In this document: piece by piece, positions 28,013 through 36,371 of the stretch | How positions within the stretch are numbered: position 1 is the stretch's first letter | Layout of the letters: each line of letters begins with the position of its first letter | Origin: Spirochaeta lutea | GTDB lineage: Bacteria; Spirochaetota; Spirochaetia; DSM-27196; Salinispiraceae | DNA: 64,000 nt | Reading direction: 5' to 3' | Assembly: GCF_000758165.1 (NCBI RefSeq) | Contig: NZ_JNUP01000045.1 | Span: 1-64,000, forward strand | Notes under the pieces: generated by a model | The model's database searches: none | What the model was told of the DNA's origin: nothing | What the model saw: only the letters and a program-made list of their open reading frames with translations | Position numbers and translations under genes: made by a program

Positions 28013-28144
28013 CCTTTTTACACGAGCTACACGCCGGCAAAAAAATGTATCTCATTTATTTGAAATGAGTTACTGTTTTGCTATCATTGCAAAATCGGCG
28101 CACCCTGGGCTCACCTGATAGCTTCCGCTGTTCGAACAATCCCG

Positions 28145-29845
28145 TTATCGCTTTTTGCGAAGCCGGACCATCCTGGTTCGTAATACCTCCGCCCACCGGT
28201 AGAGGGCATACACCACCGGCCGGTACACCCGGTCCCAGGTTCCGGGATACACCACCATCTCCCCTTTGAATCCGGTTTTAAACTGGTAGAGACCGTACAT
28301 GGGATGTTCTGGGTCCGGACTCGGAGGTATCCCGAAGAGGTCGTACTCATCGCATCCTGCCGCCTTTGCATCCTGAATCGCCCGCCATTGCAGGGCGTAG
28401 GCAGGCATAAGATTCCGCTTCAGATTGCTGCTTGCTCCATACAGGTAGGTGGCCCTCCGGTTCCAGAACACCACAATAATGCCCGCCAGCACATCACCCT
28501 CATGCTCAGCAAGATACAGGGCGATACCCGGGTTTTTGCCTTCCGGTGGTTCGGTCCCGGTATTCCCGGAAGAATCCCCGGTGCCGGGTGCCTCGGGATG
28601 CCCAGGGGCCGATCCCCTACCTGGGCGCTGGATACCCCCGGTGCCGGGCGCCTCGGGATGCCCAGGGACCGATCCCCTACCCGGGTGCTGGATACCCCCG
28701 GTGCCGGGTGCCTCGGAGAACAGCTCGAATAGTTGGGTATAGTAGTCCCTGCTATGGATGGTGATCCCGTCCCGCAGGGCAGTTTCCCGGTATAGTTCAT
28801 ACCAGGTTTCCAGATCTTTTTTTGCAGAAGTCCGGCGAACCACTACCCCCTTGCGCCGGGAAAGACGGATATTGTAGCGGTGTTTGGTCTTCATCCGGGC
28901 AATGATGGTATCTTCATCCTCCTCCAGATTGAGGATGATCGTCTGGGGGGGCTGGATATCGGCCTCACCCTTTACCAGGCCGGGGCATACCGCCTTTTCA
29001 TCGTCGCCCTTTCCCCAGGCCAGACGAACGGGCCAATCCGGATCGAATCGCAGGGCCATACACCCCCGGGGCAGCAGGGACCGGATCGCCCGACCCAGAT
29101 CTCTCAGAATGAACGAGCCGATATCGGATTCACTGGCTAACAGCTCTCGCAGCTCCAGGCCTATCCACCGTGGAAATTCTGCTTCAGTCTCTCCGGCTGC
29201 CTGGCCCGATGGATCCGGTTCTTTCCGCCCTCCGGGACCCATCTCCGACTCTCGGACTGCCAGGGTATCGGAATCCTCAGAACCGCTGCCTGGGGCCTCA
29301 GGGTCCGCCTCCTCTGGCTGGTACTCGAGATATTTCCTGTAGGTAGCAATAATCCCTTGAATATCCGACCACGCGGGACCATGGGGAACGTAACCGATGC
29401 TGATTCCCCCGGGCATGGACCGGACCAGGACGAGAAGAGAATGCTCCACCCCGCAGCCCCACCGGCATACCAGAAACCGGCTTGACCACCCGAACCGGCC
29501 CTTGTGCCGGGCCCATAGGGGACTCTGAAGCAGGTTCGGACCTGAGAACGAATCCGGGCAGGCACCGGGCTCATCACCCTCTCCGGGGGCTCCGGCTTTT
29601 CTCACCGAGCCTCCCCCGGGGACGCCAGGCCCCCTCACAGAGCCGTCTACAGATGATCCGGGGCCTATTCCCGAGCCCTCTTCGGAGATTCCGGCGCCTA
29701 TTCCGGCATCGTCCCCGGCGCAAAGAAATACCTCCAGGCATGCCCACCGGGAAAACCAACGATACTGCTCTTCAATCCCGGGGATAATTCCCCTCCAACC
29801 TCCAAAGGTATCCGATAATCTGGACCGCAACCCGTATACTGGCAT
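28145..29845 (-). CDS. FemX-like peptidoglycan bridge ligase with low-complexity insertions
   Basis: A 566-residue member of the FemABX/GNAT-fold family, which adds an amino acid from aminoacyl-tRNA to the lipid-linked peptidoglycan precursor. Recognisable parts are NLLQSPLWARHKGRFGW, the central MKTKHRYNIRLSRRKG, and the C-terminal EYDLFGIPPSPDPEHPMYGLYQFKTGF. Two insertions are unusual: a Gly/Ser-rich stretch near residues 50-90, and a 20-residue repeat (EAPGTGGIQ-PGRGS-PGHP) in the second GNAT half, encoded by a 60-bp tandem repeat. Both look like recent expansions in surface loops. It starts 2 nt after the metG stop, so it is co-transcribed with metG. Confidence 0.85.
   Translation of the reverse strand: MPVYGLRSRLSDTFGGWRGIIPGIEEQYRWFSRWACLEVFLCAGDDAGIGAGISEEGSGIGPGSSVDGSVRGPGVPGGGSVRKAGAPGEGDEPGACPDSFSGPNLLQSPLWARHKGRFGWSSRFLVCRWGCGVEHSLLVLVRSMPGGISIGYVPHGPAWSDIQGIIATYRKYLEYQPEEADPEAPGSGSEDSDTLAVRESEMGPGGRKEPDPSGQAAGETEAEFPRWIGLELRELLASESDIGSFILRDLGRAIRSLLPRGCMALRFDPDWPVRLAWGKGDDEKAVCPGLVKGEADIQPPQTIILNLEEDEDTIIARMKTKHRYNIRLSRRKGVVVRRTSAKKDLETWYELYRETALRDGITIHSRDYYTQLFELFSEAPGTGGIQHPGRGSVPGHPEAPGTGGIQRPGRGSAPGHPEAPGTGDSSGNTGTEPPEGKNPGIALYLAEHEGDVLAGIIVVFWNRRATYLYGASSNLKRNLMPAYALQWRAIQDAKAAGCDEYDLFGIPPSPDPEHPMYGLYQFKTGFKGEMVVYPGTWDRVYRPVVYALYRWAEVLRTRMVRLRKKR
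28578..28716. repeat. 60-bp in-frame tandem repeat inside femX-like gene
   Basis: Two full copies and one partial copy of a 60-bp unit begin with CCCCGGTGCCGGGTGCCTCG and differ at only a few positions. The unit length is a multiple of three, so the reading frame is kept and a 20-residue Gly/Pro-rich motif is repeated in the protein. Confidence 0.9.
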
Positions 29846-29847
29846 CC

Positions 29848-32196
29848 TTATCCTATTCTTCCCTGGGGAACCACCGGAGATGCTAGGGTCCTGCCAGCAG
29901 CTGCGAGTCCCTTGCCCCCTACGGTTACCACACCGTCCCGGGCCTCCAGGGGAATATCGAAAAAGGTATCAATATCTATCTGGGTAAGCTCATCCCCGGG
30001 CTCCCCGTCCTGGGTGGAAACCACAACCCGGGTGCCCGGCTCCGCCCAGGGTGCCTCGATAACACTCACTACCTCGCCCTCACCCTCGGGACGGCTGGCA
30101 GCCAACAGCATTCCGTGGCTCTTAACCCCCCGGAGTTTGGCAGCCTTCAGATTAGAAACCAGGATGATATGCTTCCCCAGAAGCTCATCCACGGTGTAGT
30201 GGGGAACCAGACCGGATACAATGGTCCGTTCCTGGCCGCTGCCGTCATCCAGGGTCTCGATGTACAGCTTGTCCGCTTCCGGATGCTGCTCAACTCCGGT
30301 TATCACCGCCACTCTGAGGTCAACACGCTTGGTGAAGCGCTGATCCAGGGTCAGGTCCTTATCCTCCAGGGCAATCTTCTCCGCCTTGGTTAACTTCTTC
30401 GGCTGCTCCTGGGTGTCTGTAGAATCTGTCATGGGTTTTCCCTTCTGCTTTTTTTTATTCTTAGGTGATTGTAATGCCACTGCATCCCCTGGGGCATGGG
30501 AGGACTTCTCAGCAGTCTTGGCGTCCCGGGCAGCCCGCTCAGCCTGGGAACCGCTGAAGCGCTCGCGTAACCCGGAGATCTGATCGTCATCCAGCTGCTT
30601 AAAGAGGATCTCCGCCTCCCCCAGAAGGGTGATACCCCGGGGCAGACCGGCCTCGTGCCAATCCTCGGTGGGGCATCCCAGGAATCCGCTGATCCGCTGG
30701 CTTGTCTCCGGCAAATAGGGCCGGATGAAGATTGCCAGATCCCGAACCAAGTACACCAGGTTCGCCATGATACGCCGGGCGCGGTCAGGATCGTTAGTAC
30801 GCAGCTTCCAGGGCTCATTCTCCTGGAACACCTTGTTCCCGAAGTCCGCAAGATCGAAAATAGCCCGCAGACCGTCCCGGAGCTCCGCCCACTCCAGATG
30901 CTTCTCGATGGTCTCCTTATGGCTCTTAATGGTATCCCAGAACTTGCGGTTTTCCGGATCATCCAAATCTACAGAATCAACCTGACCTCCGAAGAACCGC
31001 TTTTGAAAACTCAGGGTCCTATTTACCAGGTTTGCCAGGTTACCGATCAGTTCCTTGTTTACCTTGTCCTGGAAATCTTTCCAGGTAAATACATAGTCGC
31101 TGGTTTCGGGACGGTTGTAGAAGATATAAAACCGCCATACATCTGCGGGAATACCGGTATCCTGGACATCGTTCCCAAACACCCCGATTCCCTTGCTCTT
31201 GGAGAATTTTCCGCTTTCGTAGTTCAGATATTCGGAGCTGGACATGTGATGAAGCATGGTCCATTCTTCCCCGGTGGCCAGCAGGCTAGAGGGGAAAATA
31301 ACCGTATGAAAGGGGATGTTATCCTTCCCTATGAATTGAAAGAGCTCCACCTCCTTGGGGTTCTTCCACCACTGCTGCCACTGATCGGTCAACTCTGCGG
31401 TAATTGACACGTACCCGATGGGGGCGTCAAACCATACATAGAAGACCTTATCCTCAAATCCCTCCAAGGGTACTGGAATTCCCCATTTTAGATCCCGGGT
31501 AATGGCCCGCTCCTTTAATCCGTCGCGGATCCATGCCTGGGTCATTTGAATTGCGTTCCGTGCCCACTGTCCCTCCACGGAGGCCTTGCCCATCCATTCT
31601 TGTAAGAGGGGCAGCACCTTGGGAAGATCCAGGTACAAATGGGTCGTCTCCCGGAGAACCGGGGTGGTGTTATCCAAGATGCTCTTGGGCTCGATGAGCT
31701 CCGAAGGGTCCAGCAATTTCCCACAATCCTCACACTGGTCGCCCCGGGCATCCTGATATCCGCAGTGGGGGCAGGTTCCCCGGACATACCGGTCTGCCAG
31801 GAACATATCCGAGGCTTCGGAGTACAGCTGTTTAATGGTGTGTTGGTTGATATACCCTGCCTGATACACCTTGGAGAATATATCCTGGACGATCCGGGTC
31901 TGGTATTCTGTACTCGTCCTGCCAAAATGATCAAACTGGATGTTGAACCAGGAATAAATATCCCGGTGAACGGTATGGTAGCGGTCGCAAAGCTCCCTGG
32001 GGCTTACACCCTCCTCCCGGGCCTTGGTCTCGGTGGCGGTTCCATATTCATCGGTCCCGCAGACATAAAGGGTTTCATAACCCATTTGCCGGCAGTACCG
32101 GGCAAATACATCAGCGGAAAGCACTTGAATGAGGTTCCCCAGGTGGGGAATATTATTCACATAGGGTAAGGCGGAGGTAACCAATCGTTTCTTCAT
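29848..32196 (-). CDS. metG: Methionyl-tRNA synthetase with C-terminal tRNA-binding domain
   Basis: A 782-residue class I synthetase charging tRNA-Met. It opens with KKRLVTSALPYVNNIPHLGN (HLGN is the HIGH-type motif), has a zinc knuckle CPHCGYQDARGDQCEDCG and the KFSKSKG form of KMSKS. An alpha-helical anticodon domain and a Lys-rich linker follow. A Trbp111/EMAPII-like C-terminal domain starts at LRVAVITGVEQHPEADKLYI. The start is put at ATG 32196 rather than 32208, because TTGACA-17-TAATGT ends 8 nt before it and the protein then begins MKKRLV as usual. It is followed by femX in one operon. Confidence 0.95.
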   Translation of the reverse strand: MKKRLVTSALPYVNNIPHLGNLIQVLSADVFARYCRQMGYETLYVCGTDEYGTATETKAREEGVSPRELCDRYHTVHRDIYSWFNIQFDHFGRTSTEYQTRIVQDIFSKVYQAGYINQHTIKQLYSEASDMFLADRYVRGTCPHCGYQDARGDQCEDCGKLLDPSELIEPKSILDNTTPVLRETTHLYLDLPKVLPLLQEWMGKASVEGQWARNAIQMTQAWIRDGLKERAITRDLKWGIPVPLEGFEDKVFYVWFDAPIGYVSITAELTDQWQQWWKNPKEVELFQFIGKDNIPFHTVIFPSSLLATGEEWTMLHHMSSSEYLNYESGKFSKSKGIGVFGNDVQDTGIPADVWRFYIFYNRPETSDYVFTWKDFQDKVNKELIGNLANLVNRTLSFQKRFFGGQVDSVDLDDPENRKFWDTIKSHKETIEKHLEWAELRDGLRAIFDLADFGNKVFQENEPWKLRTNDPDRARRIMANLVYLVRDLAIFIRPYLPETSQRISGFLGCPTEDWHEAGLPRGITLLGEAEILFKQLDDDQISGLRERFSGSQAERAARDAKTAEKSSHAPGDAVALQSPKNKKKQKGKPMTDSTDTQEQPKKLTKAEKIALEDKDLTLDQRFTKRVDLRVAVITGVEQHPEADKLYIETLDDGSGQERTIVSGLVPHYTVDELLGKHIILVSNLKAAKLRGVKSHGMLLAASRPEGEGEVVSVIEAPWAEPGTRVVVSTQDGEPGDELTQIDIDTFFDIPLEARDGVVTVGGKGLAAAGRTLASPVVPQGRIG

Positions 32197-32204
32197 ATCC
32201 AGGT

Positions 32205-32233
32205 ACATTACCTGCCCCCCAACCCCCTGTCAA
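32205..32233 (-). promoter_or_regulatory. metG-femX promoter, predicted near-leaderless
   Basis: TTGACA (32228-32233) and TAATGT (32205-32210) are 17 bp apart on the minus strand. The metG ATG begins 8 nt beyond the -10 box. The tRNA-Asn promoter uses the same two hexamers and spacing. Confidence 0.6.
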
Positions 32234-32362
32234 GCTTCAGGAGGTTTTGCCCGAGTCCCTGGCTTCCCTTTTTACCGGGTGGTCAGATGATTTCGAATAT
32301 TCCTCACCCGAGGGTGTATACTACAGAGAAGTCCAACCGCCTGCCATGTCAAACCGGGTTTC

Positions 32363-32391
32363 TTGACGACGGGGTGTCCGGTAGGTATGTT
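32363..32391 (+). promoter_or_regulatory. hflK-hflC promoter
   Basis: TTGACG (32363-32368) and TATGTT (32386-32391) are separated by 17 bp. The ATG of hflK follows 22 nt after the -10 box with a strong GGAGGAATC ribosome-binding site. Confidence 0.5.
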
Positions 32392-32413
32392 GGTATAAGG
32401 AATAGGAGGAATC

Positions 32414-33385
32414 ATGTCGGATAACGTCAAAAACATGTTTCCCCAGGGTATGCCGAAAATCAGCCCCAAACTAATCATTCTGGTAATTGTAGTCGTCCTG
32501 ATAGCGGGCGTCGCAATGACAAGTTTTTTTGTCGTCGACCAGACTGAAGAGGCTGTGGTACTACGCTTGGGAAGATACAACCGAACCGTCGGACCGGGGC
32601 TTCAGTGGAAGTGGCCCCTGGGATTGGAAAAAAATCTCAATGTGGAGACCCAGATCATTAAGAATATGGAATTCGGATTCCGCAGAACCACAGGGGTATC
32701 AACTTCCAGGGACTTCGTTGAAGAATCTATAATGTTGACGGGTGACCTAAATATCGTGGATGTAGAATGGATCATCCAGTACCGGATATCTGACCCCTAT
32801 CAATGGTTATTCAACCTGGAGGATCAGGAGCGTACTATCCGGGATATCAGCCAATCGGTCTTGAATCAGTTGGTAGGCGACAGAGCCATTCTCAATATTT
32901 TAGGTAGCTCCCGGGAAGAAATTGAAATCGGGAGTCAGGATTTATTGAATCAGTATTTCGAAAATTACGGTTTAGGCGTGAATGTCACCGCTGTTAGACT
33001 GCAAAATATTGTGCCACCCGTTGGCCGGGTCCAGGACGCGTTTGAAGATGTGAACAAAGCAATCCAGGATATGAACCGGTTGATAAACGAGGGAAGAGAG
33101 GCCATTAACCGGGAAATCCCCAGAGCACGAGGCCAGGCTCAACAGGAAATTCAGATTGCCCAGGGGTACGCAACCGAACGTATCAACCGGGCGCAGGGGG
33201 ATGTGGCGCGTTTTAATGCCGTTCTGGAAGAGTATGAGGATGATCCGGAAACCACCCGGGATCGCTTGTATTACGAAGCAATGGAAGAGGTCTTCTCCGG
33301 CCAGGAGGGAATTCGGCTCATAGACCGAAATCTGGATAATGTTCTACCTCTCTTCAACCTCAATAACCAGGGAGGCGTCCAATGA
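32414..33385 (+). CDS. hflK: HflK, band-7 modulator of FtsH protease
   Basis: A 323-residue membrane protein. One N-terminal helix (about 18-40) anchors a large periplasmic SPFH/band-7 domain beginning FFVVDQTEEAVVLRLGRYNR, followed by a coiled-coil rich in Gln/Glu/Ala (INREIPRARGQAQQEIQIAQ). HflK and HflC form a large cage around the membrane protease FtsH and restrain its degradation of membrane proteins. The last four bases (ATGA) overlap the hflC start, so the pair is coupled. FtsH is not in the window. Coding sequence looks slightly AT-richer than its neighbours. Confidence 0.92.
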   Translation: MSDNVKNMFPQGMPKISPKLIILVIVVVLIAGVAMTSFFVVDQTEEAVVLRLGRYNRTVGPGLQWKWPLGLEKNLNVETQIIKNMEFGFRRTTGVSTSRDFVEESIMLTGDLNIVDVEWIIQYRISDPYQWLFNLEDQERTIRDISQSVLNQLVGDRAILNILGSSREEIEIGSQDLLNQYFENYGLGVNVTAVRLQNIVPPVGRVQDAFEDVNKAIQDMNRLINEGREAINREIPRARGQAQQEIQIAQGYATERINRAQGDVARFNAVLEEYEDDPETTRDRLYYEAMEEVFSGQEGIRLIDRNLDNVLPLFNLNNQGGVQ

Positions 33386-34377
33386 AAAAGACACTTATAG
33401 TTCTTGGCGTACTTGTGGTCCTGGTAGTAATCATATTATTAGCCGGTCCCTTTTATATTGTTCATGAGGGTGAGCAAGCTGTTGTAGTAAGACTCGGTCG
33501 TATCGTTGATGTTGAGACCGAAGCGGGGCTTAAATTCAAGACGCCCTTTATAGATAATGTGGTTACCTACTCAGCGAAAATTTTATCCTGGGATGGGGAT
33601 GCAAAGCGTATGCCCACTGCTGAGCAGCAATTCATATGGGTTGATACCACAGCTCGCTGGCGGATTGAGGATCCACGAAAATTCTACACCACCATCAATA
33701 CCATGAATGCTGCCGCAAACCGTCTGGATGGGATCATTGACAGTGCTGTACGAACAATAATTTCTAGAAACAGCATTGAGGAGGCTGTTAGAAACTCCAA
33801 TATCATCAACGAAGTAACCGTCATTGATGAAATAACCCAGTCCACTGGACAGGATATTGACGAGGCAGAGATTGAGGAAAACCTTGACCTAATAAGCGAG
33901 GATGAGACCCAAAAGACTGTAGAAATAGGCCGGCTCGCCCTCTCCAACCGCATGCTGGAAGCAGCCCAAGCCACCGTTGACGACTTCGGCATCGAGCTCA
34001 TCGACGTGGTTATCCGGCAAATCCGGTACAGCGACGACCTGACGGAATCGGTGTACGAACGGATGATTACCGAACGGAATCGTATCGCCCAGTTTTACCG
34101 CGCCTTGGGCGAAGGTCAGAAACAGCGACTGTTAGGGGAACTGGAAAACCAAAAGCGGAGTATCCTGTCCGAGGCCTATCGCCAGGCTGAGGAAATCAAG
34201 GGTAGCGCTGATGCCCAGGCGGCTCAGATTTACTCCCAATCCTACAGTCAGAATACAGGGTTCTTTAACTTCTGGCGGAGTATCGAAAGTTACCGGCGGA
34301 CCATCCCCGGCTTTGAGAAGGTGCTCTCCACCGAGCTGGATTATTTCCAGTACCTGGATAGCCCTCAAGGAAGATAG
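33382..34377 (+). CDS. hflC: HflC, band-7 partner of HflK
   Basis: A 331-residue SPFH protein with an N-terminal helix (about 4-25), then the family opening FYIVHEGEQAVVVRLGRIVDVETEAG in pieces, and the central VDTTARWRIEDPRKFYTTIN. The C-terminal segment is the usual HflC helix with EIKGSADAQAAQIY. An insertion around residues 150-178 is acidic (DEAEIEENLDLISEDE), as in several bacterial HflC proteins. GGGAGG precedes the ATG. A strong terminator lies 27 nt after the stop codon, closing the two-gene operon. Confidence 0.92.
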   Translation: MKKTLIVLGVLVVLVVIILLAGPFYIVHEGEQAVVVRLGRIVDVETEAGLKFKTPFIDNVVTYSAKILSWDGDAKRMPTAEQQFIWVDTTARWRIEDPRKFYTTINTMNAAANRLDGIIDSAVRTIISRNSIEEAVRNSNIINEVTVIDEITQSTGQDIDEAEIEENLDLISEDETQKTVEIGRLALSNRMLEAAQATVDDFGIELIDVVIRQIRYSDDLTESVYERMITERNRIAQFYRALGEGQKQRLLGELENQKRSILSEAYRQAEEIKGSADAQAAQIYSQSYSQNTGFFNFWRSIESYRRTIPGFEKVLSTELDYFQYLDSPQGR

Positions 34378-34403
34378 GATCTAAAACAGATAGATCATCA
34401 CCG

Positions 34404-34433
34404 CACCCCCGGAATCCCGGGGGTGTTTTTTTT
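34404..34433 (+). terminator. Rho-independent terminator after hflC
   Basis: CACCCCCGG-AAT-CCCGGGGGTG followed by eight T residues, 27 nt beyond the hflC stop codon. Confidence 0.85.
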
Positions 34434-34559
34434 GGGGGGGAGGCATGGTTACATCGAAGCCAGAATGGGAAGGATTGTCAGATCGTGAACCGAGGGATTG
34501 TCACATCCGTGAGTTGGGAGCCCCAGGGTCCGTCCTGCATAGGTATCAGCCCGTCCCTA

Positions 34560-36308
34560 CTAGAGCCGGGAGCGCACCCTTCGATCCAAGGCCTCCAGAC
34601 GTTCACCCAAGCCGCGAAATCCCCTTGAAGAAGGCAAAGTGGATTGGGACAACCCACAGGCCTCATGAAGCCTGTCATACCAGGAGAGGTAGTCCTCCCG
34701 ATATTTCTTGAAGGCAAACTTCCGTAAGCTGGCCACCAGCAGCTTGTGGAGTTTCGTTTGGTGGGATTTTGGCACGGGAGCCGTCGATGTTTCGAAACCC
34801 TGGAGAACCGTAAAAATGAGTTCGACCCGGGTACGGTAGTCTTCCACCAGGAGGGACTCGAGCAGCGCGATTACCGGATCTGCAGTTTCGTCCTCCAAAA
34901 GCACCTGGGCGGCAATCCGGGGATGCTGAAATGCGCATTGTCCCGGCATGATGATCTTCCGCTCAGCCAGCCAGGTATCAATACCGCGGCTACGGATCTG
35001 CTCAGGATCAAACACCGCCCGTACAATCCGATCTACCCTCCTGCGGCGGGCAAGATCCTCCAAGCCTGCCACCTGTACCCGGCCGGTTTTACCCTGGGTG
35101 TCTACTACAAGAACGAGCTCATGGTTGTTCACCGAGCGCCGGGGGCTCTGCCGTCCGCCCCGGTAGGTTGTGTAGGGCTGAACGGCGGTTTGCACTGAGC
35201 CGTACCGAGAAAGCAGCCCCAGGAGGGTATCCTGGGGGATGACCCCCTCGGTATTGTAGCTGAGAACGATGAACCGGCAGTCCAGGGCTTCCAATAGACG
35301 GTGCATGGCCTGGTAGGCCCGGGGACGTGAACAGTAATCCGACCGGGTAGCGATCCAATCACCCCGGATCCCCGCCTTCTGAATCAATTCTCCCCGAGCA
35401 TCCAGGGTCAGGGGTGCCGGGGGCTGGTCCCAGAGGACGATACTGTTCAGCATGAAGTAGTTGGAGCCGTACTGGTGGATGTTATATGGCGGATCCAGGT
35501 AGGCAATATCTACCCTGCCAGCCTGTTCGGCGGCTGCCACGGCATCAACCCCGGTAACCACGTGCAGCCCCCGGGTCTCCGGGCGGTTGATCAGTACCGG
35601 ATCCTCCAGTTCCATAGGGGACATGATCCGGGAAAGGGCATCCCTGCCCAGGCCGCCGAATCCCCGGTGGTAGGCCTTAAATAACCCCGAGGTGTTCGCG
35701 TGGGTGGCTGCCTCGTAGAGCAGCAGTGCGAGTAACAAATCCTGGGTCAAGGAGTCGTTACCAGGAATCCTGGTCAATATATACTGCCTGGCTGCATCCA
35801 GGTACCGGGCGTTCTCCTGGGTGTAGAATAACCGTTCCCTGCCTATCCGGGGATTCTGGGTGTCAAAGGGTGCAAACCACCGCTGAATGTATCCTGGTTG
35901 GTCACGCTGTGAGGCATATTGTTTACCCGATTCTTGGGTGTATAACTGATTAATATGTTCCCGGATGCGGCTGAATTCCGGTTCGTGGTCTGCCTTATGA
36001 TCGGCATCGTAGTACAGGTATGCCCGGCAGAGAACCTGCGCGTAGGGCTCCCAATCGTTGGCATAAACCGCCATCCCCATCATTTTCGCTAACCGTGCTA
36101 CCGATCCGGTTCCGGCGAAGGGATCCAGAAACCGAAGGGGAGGAAGCTTCCCGGAACCAGGGGTAGAAGGACGTGGCCGGGAGGAGTGCAGCTCCGAGAG
36201 TAGCTGGGAAAACACCTCTTCCAAAAAGGGCAGCAGCCGGCGTTTGTTACCGATGTAGGCCGGAAGCTGATTGGTGAGGTAGGATGATTCTAACGGGGTT
36301 GCCTTCAC
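34560..36308 (-). CDS. DNA adenine methyltransferase (D12/Dam-like), orphan
   Basis: A 582-residue N6-adenine DNA methyltransferase. The alpha-class order is visible: PAYIGNKRRLLPFL near the N-terminus, SAM-binding LDPFAGTGSVA (about residues 60-70), a long helical recognition region, and catalytic YLDPPYNIHQYGSNYFMLN (about 280). The C-terminal ~200 residues are an extra Arg-rich domain of unknown role. No restriction endonuclease gene is adjacent, so it may be a regulatory or solitary methylase; the target site cannot be predicted. The most plausible start is GTG at 36308, as no in-frame ATG precedes the YIGNK motif. Confidence 0.82.
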   Translation of the reverse strand: MKATPLESSYLTNQLPAYIGNKRRLLPFLEEVFSQLLSELHSSRPRPSTPGSGKLPPLRFLDPFAGTGSVARLAKMMGMAVYANDWEPYAQVLCRAYLYYDADHKADHEPEFSRIREHINQLYTQESGKQYASQRDQPGYIQRWFAPFDTQNPRIGRERLFYTQENARYLDAARQYILTRIPGNDSLTQDLLLALLLYEAATHANTSGLFKAYHRGFGGLGRDALSRIMSPMELEDPVLINRPETRGLHVVTGVDAVAAAEQAGRVDIAYLDPPYNIHQYGSNYFMLNSIVLWDQPPAPLTLDARGELIQKAGIRGDWIATRSDYCSRPRAYQAMHRLLEALDCRFIVLSYNTEGVIPQDTLLGLLSRYGSVQTAVQPYTTYRGGRQSPRRSVNNHELVLVVDTQGKTGRVQVAGLEDLARRRRVDRIVRAVFDPEQIRSRGIDTWLAERKIIMPGQCAFQHPRIAAQVLLEDETADPVIALLESLLVEDYRTRVELIFTVLQGFETSTAPVPKSHQTKLHKLLVASLRKFAFKKYREDYLSWYDRLHEACGLSQSTLPSSRGFRGLGERLEALDRRVRSRL

Positions 36309-36335
36309 TGATACCGATCCCTTTACTCCTCATGC

Positions 36336-36364
36336 TTGCGCGAGGTACCGCCAATTGGTACACT
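36336..36364 (+). promoter_or_regulatory. murE operon promoter, predicted leaderless
   Basis: TTGCGC (36336-36341) and TACACT (36359-36364) lie 17 bp apart. The murE ATG follows after 7 nt with no Shine-Dalgarno sequence. Confidence 0.5.
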
Positions 36365-36371
36365 TCGCAAA

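Noticed and set aside
34445-34711. 88-codon frame after the hflC terminator
   Set aside because: It overlaps the methyltransferase gene in antisense, lacks a ribosome-binding site and has biased composition.
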